64,000 nt of DNA from Cohnella sp. OV330 (GTDB lineage Bacteria > Bacillota > Bacilli > Paenibacillales > Paenibacillaceae): contig NZ_FOKE01000012.1 in assembly GCF_900112065.1 (NCBI RefSeq), positions 150,966 through 214,965 on the forward strand, written 5' to 3'. The position numbers were made by a program, and so were the translations under genes. Below the pieces are notes generated by a model. The model did not search any database. It worked only from the letters and a program-made list of their open reading frames with translations, and was not told the DNA's origin. This document shows, in pieces, positions 16,760 to 24,172 of this stretch (positions are counted from its first letter, which is position 1; each line of letters starts with the position of its first letter).

Positions 16760-17533
16760 TCAATGCTTGAGGGCGTCCGATACGGAGCGGACGATCCGTC
16801 CGAACTCCGGGGCGCTGCGGAATGAATCGTCCCGGGGAAAAGGAACCGGCACGTCGATCAGCGAGGCGACCTTGCCTGGCCTCGGCGTCATGACGGCGAT
16901 CCGGGTGGATAGAAAAACGGCCTCGAACACGTTGTGCGTCACGAACAGCACGGTCATTTCCCGATCGCGGCTCCAAATGTCGAGCAGCTCGAGCTGAAGC
17001 GTCTGCCGGGTGATCTCGTCGAGCGCGCCGAACGGCTCATCCATGAGGAGCAGCTTCGGCCTCGACACGAGGGCGCGGGCGATGGAGGCCCGCATCTTCA
17101 TGCCCCCGGACAGCTGGCGGGGCATCGACCTCGCGTGCTCCTTCAGCCCGACGAGCTCGATCGCGCGCTCGGCCTCGCGCGTCCGCTCCTGGCGGGAGAC
17201 GCCCCGGAGCGCCAGCGGCAGGGCCACGTTGTCTAGGACCGAGCTCCAGGGGAGCAGCGTGTGGTCCTGGAAGACGAACGCCGTATCGCTTTGCTTGCGC
17301 GCCTGCTTCGGGGACGTGCCCATGACCTCGAGCTTGCCGCCGGTCGCGCCCGACAACCCCGTGATCATTTTGAAAATCGTCGACTTGCCGCACCCCGACG
17401 GTCCTACGAAACTGAGAAATTCCCCTTCACGTATGGAGAGATTCACGTCCTGCACGGCCACCGTACCGTTCGGGTATACCTTGGACAGCCGCTCCATTCT
17501 GACCCGTTCCTTCACGTTCGCCATCGCTTCCAT
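16760..17533 (-). CDS. ABC transporter ATP-binding protein (SsuB/TauB-like)
   Basis: This 257-residue ATPase has Walker A (GPSGCGKST), Q-loop (VFQDHTLLPW), signature LSGGMKMRASIARAL, Walker B (LLLMDEPFGALDE) and H-loop (FVTHNVFEAVF). This order and the FGALDE form fit the nitrate/sulfonate/taurine importer class. It energises the permease at 14490. GGGAG lies 11 bp before ATG 17533. Confidence 0.94.
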   Translation of the reverse strand: MEAMANVKERVRMERLSKVYPNGTVAVQDVNLSIREGEFLSFVGPSGCGKSTIFKMITGLSGATGGKLEVMGTSPKQARKQSDTAFVFQDHTLLPWSSVLDNVALPLALRGVSRQERTREAERAIELVGLKEHARSMPRQLSGGMKMRASIARALVSRPKLLLMDEPFGALDEITRQTLQLELLDIWSRDREMTVLFVTHNVFEAVFLSTRIAVMTPRPGKVASLIDVPVPFPRDDSFRSAPEFGRIVRSVSDALKH

Positions 17534-17589
17534 CCGCGATCACGCTCCCTTCGCTTCGTCCTTGAGCGATGCTGCCTTGAGCGGGCTAT

Positions 17590-18453
17590 CTAGACTGACG
17601 ACGCCTTGTACGACGGTTCCCTAAGCGGAGATTCCTTGAGCGAGCCCATGTCGAACGCGGCGATCTCCAGCAGCGCCCCGGCCAGCAGCGGGCCCGCCCG
17701 ATCCAGCATCGCCCGCCCCCTCGCCGGATTCGCCTTGGTCGCGTCGCCGGCGATTCCGCTTGCGGAGATGTCCTTCATCGTCCAGGCGAACGACTTGGCG
17801 CGAAAGGAAAACGACGGGGACCGCGGGAAGTTCGGCATCTCGCGGACCGCCCGCTCCGGATGGACCCAGTCCGGGCATACCGCCATGACAAGCGAGGTCT
17901 CCACGTCGCCGGCATGGATGCCCGAAGCCTTCTCCTCGTCGTCGGTGAACGATTCGCTATAGCCGACCGCGCCCGGATCCAGCCGGTAGACCGCCATCCC
18001 TGTCGCGATCCGGATCTCGCGCGCCATCATGCCCAGCAGGTCGGCGTTGCCGCCGTGCGTGTTGAACAGCAGCAGCTTCTTGAACCCGCTTCGCGCCAAC
18101 GAGGCGGCGATGTCCTCCAGCACAGCCATGAGCGTGCGGGCGGACAGCGTGATCGTGCCGGGGTGCTCCGCATGCTCGGTGCTCTTGCCGTAGCCGACCG
18201 ACGGCAGCAGCCAGATCGGCGCGTCCGCGGGCAGGTGCTCGAACGCCTCGGCCATGAGCGCTTCTCCGATCAGCGTGTCCGTAAAGACCGGCATGTGAGG
18301 ACCGTGCTGCTCGACGGCGCCGACAGGGAGGACGATAAGCGCGTCGTCCTTCGGCATGGCGGCGATCTCTCCGGTCGTCAGTCTGGGCAGAAAACGGCGG
18401 TCGTAGGCGTTGCCTTCGTATCGGAATCCCAATCCGCTCACCTCGCGATTCAT
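17590..18453 (-). CDS. Creatininase-family amidohydrolase
   Basis: This 287-residue protein carries the creatininase metal motifs: LPVGAVEQHGPHMP (Glu and His), FTDTLIGE (Asp), NTHGGNADLL (His) and a later ASGIHAGDVETS with a metal Glu. The family contains creatininase, MftE-like peptidases and deformylases acting on cyclic amides or formamides. It is the first gene of the ABC operon and divergent from the DeoR-type regulator, so it probably opens or trims the imported compound. The ribosome site for ATG 18453 is weak. A TTG about 21 bp downstream follows GAGGTG and is an alternative start. Confidence 0.85.
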   Translation of the reverse strand: MNREVSGLGFRYEGNAYDRRFLPRLTTGEIAAMPKDDALIVLPVGAVEQHGPHMPVFTDTLIGEALMAEAFEHLPADAPIWLLPSVGYGKSTEHAEHPGTITLSARTLMAVLEDIAASLARSGFKKLLLFNTHGGNADLLGMMAREIRIATGMAVYRLDPGAVGYSESFTDDEEKASGIHAGDVETSLVMAVCPDWVHPERAVREMPNFPRSPSFSFRAKSFAWTMKDISASGIAGDATKANPARGRAMLDRAGPLLAGALLEIAAFDMGSLKESPLREPSYKASSV

Positions 18454-18615
18454 TTTATGTTACTTTATATAACACATTATTCCGCATATTACCGAATTCC
18501 GTTTCCTTTTTGATTATTCGAAAGAGTATTTGTTAGATTTAACGACATAAACATAACATATTTGTTCCGTATTCCACTTATATCACATGAACGAAAGTCT
18601 GTACAGATATTTTTC

Positions 18616-18638
18616 ACATCAAACGAACATTTTGATGT
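18616..18638. promoter_or_regulatory. Candidate operator in the DeoR / ABC-operon divergent region
   Basis: In the AT-rich region 18454-18746, ACATCAAA (18616-18623) and TTTGATGT (18631-18638) form an inverted repeat. A smaller one (AACATATTTGTT) lies at 18555-18566. The position between divergent genes fits binding by the DeoR-family protein; this is inferred. Confidence 0.4.
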
Positions 18639-18696
18639 TAATTTCTCTGGTGTGCAGATCCGCTTGAGCATATAATGAGAATGAAAACGCTTGAAC

Positions 18697-18720
18697 GAAA
18701 AAACGCCCCTTCAGGGCGGC
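18697..18720 (-). terminator. Terminator-like hairpin in the regulator leader, minus orientation
   Basis: CGCCC-TGAAG-GGGCG followed by TTTTTT reads on the minus strand just upstream of the DeoR-type gene. It would end an antisense transcript crossing that gene and shield the ABC-operon promoter region. No minus-strand gene directly feeds it. Confidence 0.45.
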
Positions 18721-18746
18721 ATCGGATCACGGGAGGACGCGCGGCT

Positions 18747-19523
18747 ATGCTGATGGGAACGAGGCAGCACGAGATCTTAAATTTGCTGGACAGGAAAGAG
18801 CAGATCACCATCGCCGAATTGGCCGATACGTTCGGCGTCTCGCAGATGACGATCCGCCGCGATCTGGACCAACTGCAATCCGAAGGGAGGATTCAACGGT
18901 CCCACGGCGGCGCCGTCAAGGTGAAGCGGTTCATGGGCGCGGGCTACGACCAACGGGCGAGCGAGCACAAGGCGGAGAAGCTCGCGATCGCACGGGAAGC
19001 GATAAAGCACGTTCAGGACGGCATGAGCATCATTCTCGACGCGGGGACGACGGTGGCGGCCATGGTCGACGGCCTCGAGCGGTTCAAGGGGCTCAAGATC
19101 ATCACGCGCGATCTGCACACGGCGCTGCTGCTCTCGAACGAAGAACGCTTCGGCAGCTTTGACGTTTACTGCACCGGAGGCCGGGTCAGCAAGTGGGCCT
19201 ATGCCCTCGACGGCATCTATGCGGAGAAGATGCTCGGCTCGCTGACCGTGGACATCGCCTTCCTGACGTGCGAGGCCGTCTCCGGCGCCAAAGGCGCCAT
19301 GGCCTGGTCGCCCGTCCTCGTCGGAGCCAGGCAGACCGCCATGGATGCCGCGGGCAAAAGCGTCCTGCTCGCCGACTCCACGAAGTTCGGCTACAACTCG
19401 CTCGCCATCTTCGCCAGCTTGGACGCGTTCGACGAGATCATCACGGACAGCCGGCTCGACGAGGACGCGGCCGGAGTCTATCGCGAGGCCGGATACCCGC
19501 TGCGCGTCGCGGAGCCGATCTGA
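18747..19523 (+). CDS. DeoR/GlpR-family transcriptional regulator
   Basis: This 258-residue protein has a DeoR N-terminal winged helix (RQHEILNLLDRKEQITIAELADTF in part, then VSQMTIRRDLDQLQ and RSHGGAVKV). A DeoRC sugar-phosphate-sensor-like domain follows (IILDAGTTVAAMVDGL, ADSTKFGYNSLAIF). The chosen ATG at 18747 follows GGGAGG, and the frame continues upstream to 18675. It is divergent from the ABC/amidohydrolase operon and is its most probable local repressor, responding to a pathway intermediate. Confidence 0.9.
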   Translation: MLMGTRQHEILNLLDRKEQITIAELADTFGVSQMTIRRDLDQLQSEGRIQRSHGGAVKVKRFMGAGYDQRASEHKAEKLAIAREAIKHVQDGMSIILDAGTTVAAMVDGLERFKGLKIITRDLHTALLLSNEERFGSFDVYCTGGRVSKWAYALDGIYAEKMLGSLTVDIAFLTCEAVSGAKGAMAWSPVLVGARQTAMDAAGKSVLLADSTKFGYNSLAIFASLDAFDEIITDSRLDEDAAGVYREAGYPLRVAEPI

Positions 19524-19549
19524 ACGGTGCCCCCGTCCGTCCGGCAACT

Positions 19550-19590
19550 AAAAAAGACCGCAGCGCCGCATCGAAGCGGTATCGCGGTCC
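19550..19590 (-). terminator. Terminator after the GH2 gene
   Basis: GACCGC...GCGGTC with an inner stem is followed by TTTTTT on the minus strand, 10 bp past the GH2 stop. It may also act for the convergent DeoR gene. Confidence 0.8.
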
Positions 19591-19599
19591 TTCTATCGG

Positions 19600-21372
19600 T
19601 TATTTCCCCTCGTTGATCGCCTTGATCGCCTCGAGCGGCAGCTTCGGTACGCGATCGTACGTCAGCAGTCCGTTGATCTCCTGCTCGACGTCGGTCAGCT
19701 GCGTGTAGCAGTAGCCCTGGACGGCGCCCGAGCGGAGCAGCGGCTGGATGACGGCGCGCAGCCGCGCGGCGAAGTCCTCGTCGTCTTCCGCGCCGGAGTA
19801 TCCCCAGCCCTCCCAGTCGCTCTTCTTGTAGGCGATGCCTCCGAACTCGGTCACGAGGATCGGCTGGCCTTCGTACGCATAGCCGCCGACGGACAGGCGA
19901 CGTCCGCACGGCATGCCGTTCGCGGCCCGCTCCGCCTCGGCATAGCGCTCCTCCAGCACCTCGCGCCGATACTCGTAGTCGTGGATGTTGAGCAGGTCCG
20001 TCTTCACCATTTCCCAACCGTCGTTGGAGACGACCGGGCGCGTCGCGTCGAGCGATTTGGTCAGATGATACATCGTTAACGCATGGTGCTGCTGCCGCTC
20101 GTCGATCTGGATGTTCGGCACGCCCCAGCTCTCGTTGAGCGGCACCCAGACGACGATGCAGGGATGGTTGTAATCGCGCTCGACGGAAGCCTGCCACTCG
20201 CTGACGAAGCGGCGCACGTAGGCGTCCGAAAACTGATAGGCGTTAGCCGCCTCGCTCCATACGAGGAGCCCGAGACGGTCGCACCAATAGAGATAGCGCG
20301 GGTCCTCCAGCTTCTGGTGCTTGCGCGCGCCGTTGAAGCCCATCGCTTTGGTCAGCTCGACGTCCCTGCGGACCGCCTCGTCGCTCGGCGGCGTCAGGTT
20401 GCCGTCGGGGAAGTAGCCCTGGTCGAGGACGAGCTTCTGAAAATAAGGCCGGTTGTTTAAGTTGAATTTGCCCGCTTCGATCGACACCTTGCGCATGCCG
20501 AAATAGCTGGACACCTCGTCGATCGCCGAATCTCCGTCGTACAACGTGAGCCGAACGTCGTACAAATTGGGCTTCTCCGGCGTCCACCACCGTCCCTGGC
20601 CGTGATCGTTCAGCTCCTGAAGATGAATCGTGCGGGCTTCGCTCGCGGACCGGATCGAGTAGATGTCGCCGGATACCGGCTCGCCTTCGAACGAGACGTC
20701 CACCTTGACCTTCAGGTTCGCCTGATCGGTCCATCCCGCCACCGCCAGCCGCAGCCCGATGTCGTTGCGGTCGATATCCGGCGTCCAGCGGACCGAGGCC
20801 AGATGCGCGAGAGATACGGCCTCCGCCCATACCGTCTGCCATATGCCCGTCGTGCGGGTGTAAAAGATGCTCGCGGAATCGGGCAGCCAGTACTGCTTGC
20901 CCCGCGGCAGCGTGACGTCGCGGCTGTAGTCGACCGCGCGGACGACGAGCATGTCGTCCTCCCCCGCCGGACGGAGCGCGTCCGTGATGTCGGCATGAAA
21001 CGGCGTATGCCCGCCCTCGTGCGTCGCGACCAGCGTGCCGTTGACCCACACGGAAGCTTCGTAATCGACGGCTCCGAAATGCAGGACGACGCGCTTGTCC
21101 TTGAAGCCTTCCGGCAGGGAGAGGGAGCGGCGGTACCAGACGATATCGTGGAATTCGGGATCGCCGATGCCACTCAGCTTGCTCTGAAAAGCAAACGGCA
21201 CTTGGATGCGGCGGCTCCAACCGCCCGCCCCCTCCTGCCACTTTTGCCCGAGGCCGACGTCCGCGTCGTCGAATTCAAACGCCCATTCTCCGTTCAGGTT
21301 CACCCAGCTGTCGCGGACGAACTGCGGCCTTGGATAATCCGGCCTGTGCGTATTCGGTTGAACTTCAGCCAT
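19600..21372 (-). CDS. Glycoside hydrolase family 2 protein (beta-galactosidase/glucuronidase-like)
   Basis: This 590-residue protein has the GH2 order: sugar-binding domain (PFAFQSKLSGIG, ending near 190), immunoglobulin-like domain, then TIM barrel. The acid/base Glu lies in WVPLNESWGVPN and the nucleophile Glu in ILVTEFGGIAYKK. There is no signal peptide, so it acts on imported oligosaccharides. ATG 21372 has GAGGAGG 8 bp upstream and is preferred over the in-frame ATG at 21399. It is divergent from an ArsR-type regulator. Substrate specificity cannot be read. Confidence 0.9.
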   Translation of the reverse strand: MAEVQPNTHRPDYPRPQFVRDSWVNLNGEWAFEFDDADVGLGQKWQEGAGGWSRRIQVPFAFQSKLSGIGDPEFHDIVWYRRSLSLPEGFKDKRVVLHFGAVDYEASVWVNGTLVATHEGGHTPFHADITDALRPAGEDDMLVVRAVDYSRDVTLPRGKQYWLPDSASIFYTRTTGIWQTVWAEAVSLAHLASVRWTPDIDRNDIGLRLAVAGWTDQANLKVKVDVSFEGEPVSGDIYSIRSASEARTIHLQELNDHGQGRWWTPEKPNLYDVRLTLYDGDSAIDEVSSYFGMRKVSIEAGKFNLNNRPYFQKLVLDQGYFPDGNLTPPSDEAVRRDVELTKAMGFNGARKHQKLEDPRYLYWCDRLGLLVWSEAANAYQFSDAYVRRFVSEWQASVERDYNHPCIVVWVPLNESWGVPNIQIDERQQHHALTMYHLTKSLDATRPVVSNDGWEMVKTDLLNIHDYEYRREVLEERYAEAERAANGMPCGRRLSVGGYAYEGQPILVTEFGGIAYKKSDWEGWGYSGAEDDEDFAARLRAVIQPLLRSGAVQGYCYTQLTDVEQEINGLLTYDRVPKLPLEAIKAINEGK

Positions 21373-21392
21373 TCGATGTTCCTCCTCATTGG

Positions 21393-21408
21393 TTAACATT
21401 TAAGTTAA
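21393..21408. promoter_or_regulatory. Operator candidate TTAA-N8-TTAA, GH2 side
   Basis: TTAACATTTAAGTTAA lies in the GH2 5' leader. The same TTAA-N8-TTAA form recurs at 21486-21501 beside the regulator gene. Paired identical sites in a divergent region suggest binding by the ArsR-type protein. Confidence 0.5.
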
Positions 21409-21440
21409 TAATTAATACAAATGCAACCCAATTCGATCAC

Positions 21441-21486
21441 ATCGTATCCCGATTCGGCTTGATTGTCAACTCTCGTATAGTATAAT
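21441..21486. promoter_or_regulatory. Back-to-back sigma-A promoters of GH2 (-) and the ArsR-type regulator (+)
   Basis: Minus strand: TTGACA (21464-21469), 17-bp spacer, TACGAT (21441-21446). Plus strand: TTGATT (21459-21464), 16-bp spacer, TATAAT (21481-21486). The two -35 elements share one base, so the promoters are mutually exclusive or co-regulated. Confidence 0.75.
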
Positions 21487-21501
21487 TAACTTCACGATTA
21501 A
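21486..21501. promoter_or_regulatory. Operator candidate TTAA-N8-TTAA, regulator side
   Basis: TTAACTTCACGATTAA begins at the last base of the regulator -10 box, placed for autorepression. It is the partner of the site at 21393. Confidence 0.5.
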
Positions 21502-21524
21502 CCATAGAAACCGAGGGAAGCCAA

Positions 21525-22442
21525 ATGAACATCGAAGTCGGCACCCGCCACATGCCGCTGCTTGAATGCCTGTCGTCGGAAACGCGGGTGCGCATCATCG
21601 AAATGCTGCGGGAACGCCCTATGTACGTCAAAGAAATCGCGGACGAGCTGGCGCTCTCGTCCGCGATCGTAACCAAACATATTCAGAAGCTGGAATCGGC
21701 AGGCATCGTGTCGACCCGGCTCGCCGCCGGGAGCCGCGGCAAGCAGAAGGTGTGCACGCTCAGCCTGGAGCAACTGGTCCTGCGCTTCCGTGCCGCCGAT
21801 CGGACGAACGAAGAGCCGCGACACCCGTCCAGCTATTCGGTCTCCATTCCGGTCGGCCACTACACGCGTTATCAGGTCAAGCCCTCCTGCGGCCTTGCGT
21901 CGCCGCGCAAGCTGATCGGCCTGCTGGACGATCCCCGCTACTTCGCCGAGCCCGAGCACGTAGAGGCGCACCACCTCTGGTTCGCGAGCGGATACGTGGA
22001 GTACCAGGTCCCGAACTACCTGGTCGGCGACGCGCGGGTCAAAGAGATCCGCATCGCGATGGAGATCGGCGCGGAGGCGCCGGGGTACAAGGAGGATTGG
22101 CCTTCGGATATCTCCTTTTCCCTGAACGGCATACCGCTTGGCGCATGGACATGTCCGGGCGACTTCGGCAGCCAGCGCGGCCTCCTCAATCCGGATTGGT
22201 GGGGAGCCGAGCACTCGCAGCACGGCGTGCTAAAGACGCTGCTGGTCAACGAAGAGGGAAGCTACATCGACGGCGTCCGAATGTCGGATACGACGGCGGA
22301 GGCGCTGGGACTGACGTCCGGAAGCGATATCCGGCTGCGCATCTTATCCGCCGAGGACGCCCGCTATCCGGGCGGCGTCAGCCTGTACGGGAGCCGGTTC
22401 GGCAATTACGCGCACGATATCGAAGTGACCGTCGGCTATTAG
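21525..22442 (+). CDS. ArsR-type winged-helix regulator with C-terminal sensor domain
   Basis: This 305-residue protein has an ArsR-like winged helix at about 10-85 (LLECLSSETRVRIIEMLRER, then MYVKEIADELALSSAIVTKH, read separately). A roughly 200-residue region follows that is not a classic metal site and recurs in Paenibacillus regulators beside glycosidase genes. There are no metal-binding Cys clusters, so the ligand is probably a sugar or its product. GAGGG precedes ATG. It is divergent from the GH2 gene with two TTAA-N8-TTAA sites between. Its stop overlaps the convergent ADP-ribosylglycohydrolase stop by 4 bp. Confidence 0.8.
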   Translation: MNIEVGTRHMPLLECLSSETRVRIIEMLRERPMYVKEIADELALSSAIVTKHIQKLESAGIVSTRLAAGSRGKQKVCTLSLEQLVLRFRAADRTNEEPRHPSSYSVSIPVGHYTRYQVKPSCGLASPRKLIGLLDDPRYFAEPEHVEAHHLWFASGYVEYQVPNYLVGDARVKEIRIAMEIGAEAPGYKEDWPSDISFSLNGIPLGAWTCPGDFGSQRGLLNPDWWGAEHSQHGVLKTLLVNEEGSYIDGVRMSDTTAEALGLTSGSDIRLRILSAEDARYPGGVSLYGSRFGNYAHDIEVTVGY

Positions 22443-23362
22443 AAGCCGGACGCCAGGGATTGCCGCAGCCCCAGGACCCGCTCGACGGTCGCGTCCAGCC
22501 GATCCCGAATGAGGATGCGGGCTGCATAGCGCTCCGGGATGCCCTTATAGCCCCAATGCACGCCTGCCAGGCCGCCGGCGATCGCGCCGATCGTGTCCGA
22601 GTCCCCGCCCTGATTCGCCGCCCGCTGTACGACCTCTTCAAAAGAGTTCGACGTCAGCAGCAGGTGCAGCACCCAGCGGAACGTGTGCACGACATAGCCG
22701 CTGGTCTCGCAGTCCGGCTTCGACGCGGGCATCGATTCGTACGCGGTGCCCGCGACGGCACCGGCGATCGCTTCGCGGAGCGGCACCTCGCCGTCCAGCA
22801 TGTCGAACGCGATCCGGTTATAAATCTCGCAAGCCTCGTTGCACAGCTCGTCGTAATGCGTCATCTTCGATTGCGCGCGCGACACGCGCGACACGTCCGC
22901 CCAAGCCAGGTAGCACAGCGCCGCGGGCAGGCATCGCATCAAGGAGCCGTTGCCCGCGCTTTGCCCGAGATCAAGATCCGCGAGCATCGCCGCCTGGAAC
23001 CAGTTGCCCTCATACGTGGCGAGCACGGTCCTAATGATATTCCCAATATCTTTGGGACCGGAAGCATACCAGCGCAAAAATCGCTCGCCGATCGCCTCCT
23101 TCGGATCGTCCGGCGCCGCCAATATCCCGTCCGCTACGCACAGCGTCATCATCGTGTCGTCGGTCACCTCGCCCGGTTCAAGGCGCCACACGCCGCCCCC
23201 GACGATCTCCGTCAGATAGCCGTGGCGCGCCGCGATCTCCCGCGGGGACATGAACTCCGTCGTACCGCCCAGCGCATCCCCGACCGCAACGCCGTACAGC
23301 CCGCCCCGTATCCGTTCCGCCAGTTCCATTTCCTCCGCCTCCGTCTCCCCGTTATCTTTCAT
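22439..23362 (-). CDS. ADP-ribosylglycohydrolase family protein
   Basis: This protein of about 307 residues has the DraG/ARH signatures: GGLYGVAVGDALGGTTEFM, EVTDDTMMTLCVADG (metal-binding T-D-D-T), GNGSLMRCLP and NQGGDSDTIGAIAGGLAGVHWG (second metal Asp pair, read in part). Such enzymes remove ADP-ribose from proteins or free conjugates. It is the last gene of the NAD cluster, 17 bp after the Nudix gene, which suggests it feeds ADP-ribose to that pathway. The frame is open to 23731, but ATG 23362 fits the neighbour spacing. A GGAGG-preceded ATG 33 bp further in is an alternative. Confidence 0.9.
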   Translation of the reverse strand: MKDNGETEAEEMELAERIRGGLYGVAVGDALGGTTEFMSPREIAARHGYLTEIVGGGVWRLEPGEVTDDTMMTLCVADGILAAPDDPKEAIGERFLRWYASGPKDIGNIIRTVLATYEGNWFQAAMLADLDLGQSAGNGSLMRCLPAALCYLAWADVSRVSRAQSKMTHYDELCNEACEIYNRIAFDMLDGEVPLREAIAGAVAGTAYESMPASKPDCETSGYVVHTFRWVLHLLLTSNSFEEVVQRAANQGGDSDTIGAIAGGLAGVHWGYKGIPERYAARILIRDRLDATVERVLGLRQSLASGF

Positions 23363-23379
23363 TTTGCTGCCCGTCTTCC

Positions 23380-24147
23380 CTAGCCGTAGATCGACAGTTC
23401 CGGCGCATAGTCGGCGAACCGGTACAGCTGCGCCGGCCGCTGCGAGTACCGGTTGGACATCATCGGCCGACCTTCCGCGTCCCGCGCCTCCTCCAGAATG
23501 CCTCTGCGGCTCTGCGTAGAGGTGACCTTGCGGATGAAGTTTTTCTCCTCGAAGGTCGGCACGACGGTCGTGATCACCTGGTACAGCTCGCTGATCGTGA
23601 ACGTCTCCGGCAAAAACTCCCTGGCGATCGTCGTCGTCAGCATCTCCCGGCGAATCCGCTCCAGGGCGTCCTGCACGATCGAACGGTGGTCGAACGCCAG
23701 CTCCATCGCGAGCGCCTCCTCGACCGGCCACAGCCGCACGTCCGACGCTTCGTCCGACGTCCTGCGGCTCGCCACGTACCGCTCCTCGACGAGCGCGACA
23801 AACGCGTGGGAGATCATCCAGCCGCGCGGATCGCGGTCCGGCGCGCTATAGACATTGAAGTACGCCAGGCGCACGTCCGCTACGCCCGTCTCCTCCAGCA
23901 GCTCCCGCCGCGCGCACGCCTCGACGGTCTCGCCCTCGCGGGTGAAGCCACCCGGCAGCGCCCACAAGCCTTCGCACGGCCACTGCTTCCGCTTGATGAG
24001 CATGACCTCCAGCCGACGGAGCGGCAGCGCCTTCTTCGCGCCCGTCCGCTCGGTCCTCGTGATCGTGAACACCACGATGTCCGTCGGCGCGCCGTCGGGC
24101 GTGCGAAACCCCGCGGCCGAGTAATGCCCGGCACTCTGATCGTTCAT
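23380..24147 (-). CDS. Nudix hydrolase with C-terminal winged helix (NrtR-like)
   Basis: This 255-residue protein has a complete Nudix box (GGFTREGETVEACAR then RELLEETGV) at about 65-88, so it should be catalytically competent. After about residue 160 it has a region like the NrtR DNA-binding domain (FTISELYQVITTVV, SNRYSQRPAQLYRF). NrtR proteins sense ADP-ribose and repress NAD-synthesis operons. The gene lies directly after the NAMPT gene with 25 bp between. It may be both an ADP-ribose pyrophosphatase and the cluster regulator; the palindrome at 26930-26960 is a candidate site. Confidence 0.85.
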   Translation of the reverse strand: MNDQSAGHYSAAGFRTPDGAPTDIVVFTITRTERTGAKKALPLRRLEVMLIKRKQWPCEGLWALPGGFTREGETVEACARRELLEETGVADVRLAYFNVYSAPDRDPRGWMISHAFVALVEERYVASRRTSDEASDVRLWPVEEALAMELAFDHRSIVQDALERIRREMLTTTIAREFLPETFTISELYQVITTVVPTFEEKNFIRKVTSTQSRRGILEEARDAEGRPMMSNRYSQRPAQLYRFADYAPELSIYG

Positions 24148-24172
24148 CTATATTTGCCCCTATCGCTTCGTC

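Noticed and set aside
23363-23731. Upstream extension of the ADP-ribosylglycohydrolase frame
   Set aside because: It overlaps the Nudix gene in another frame and has shadow composition; the family start aligns near 23362.
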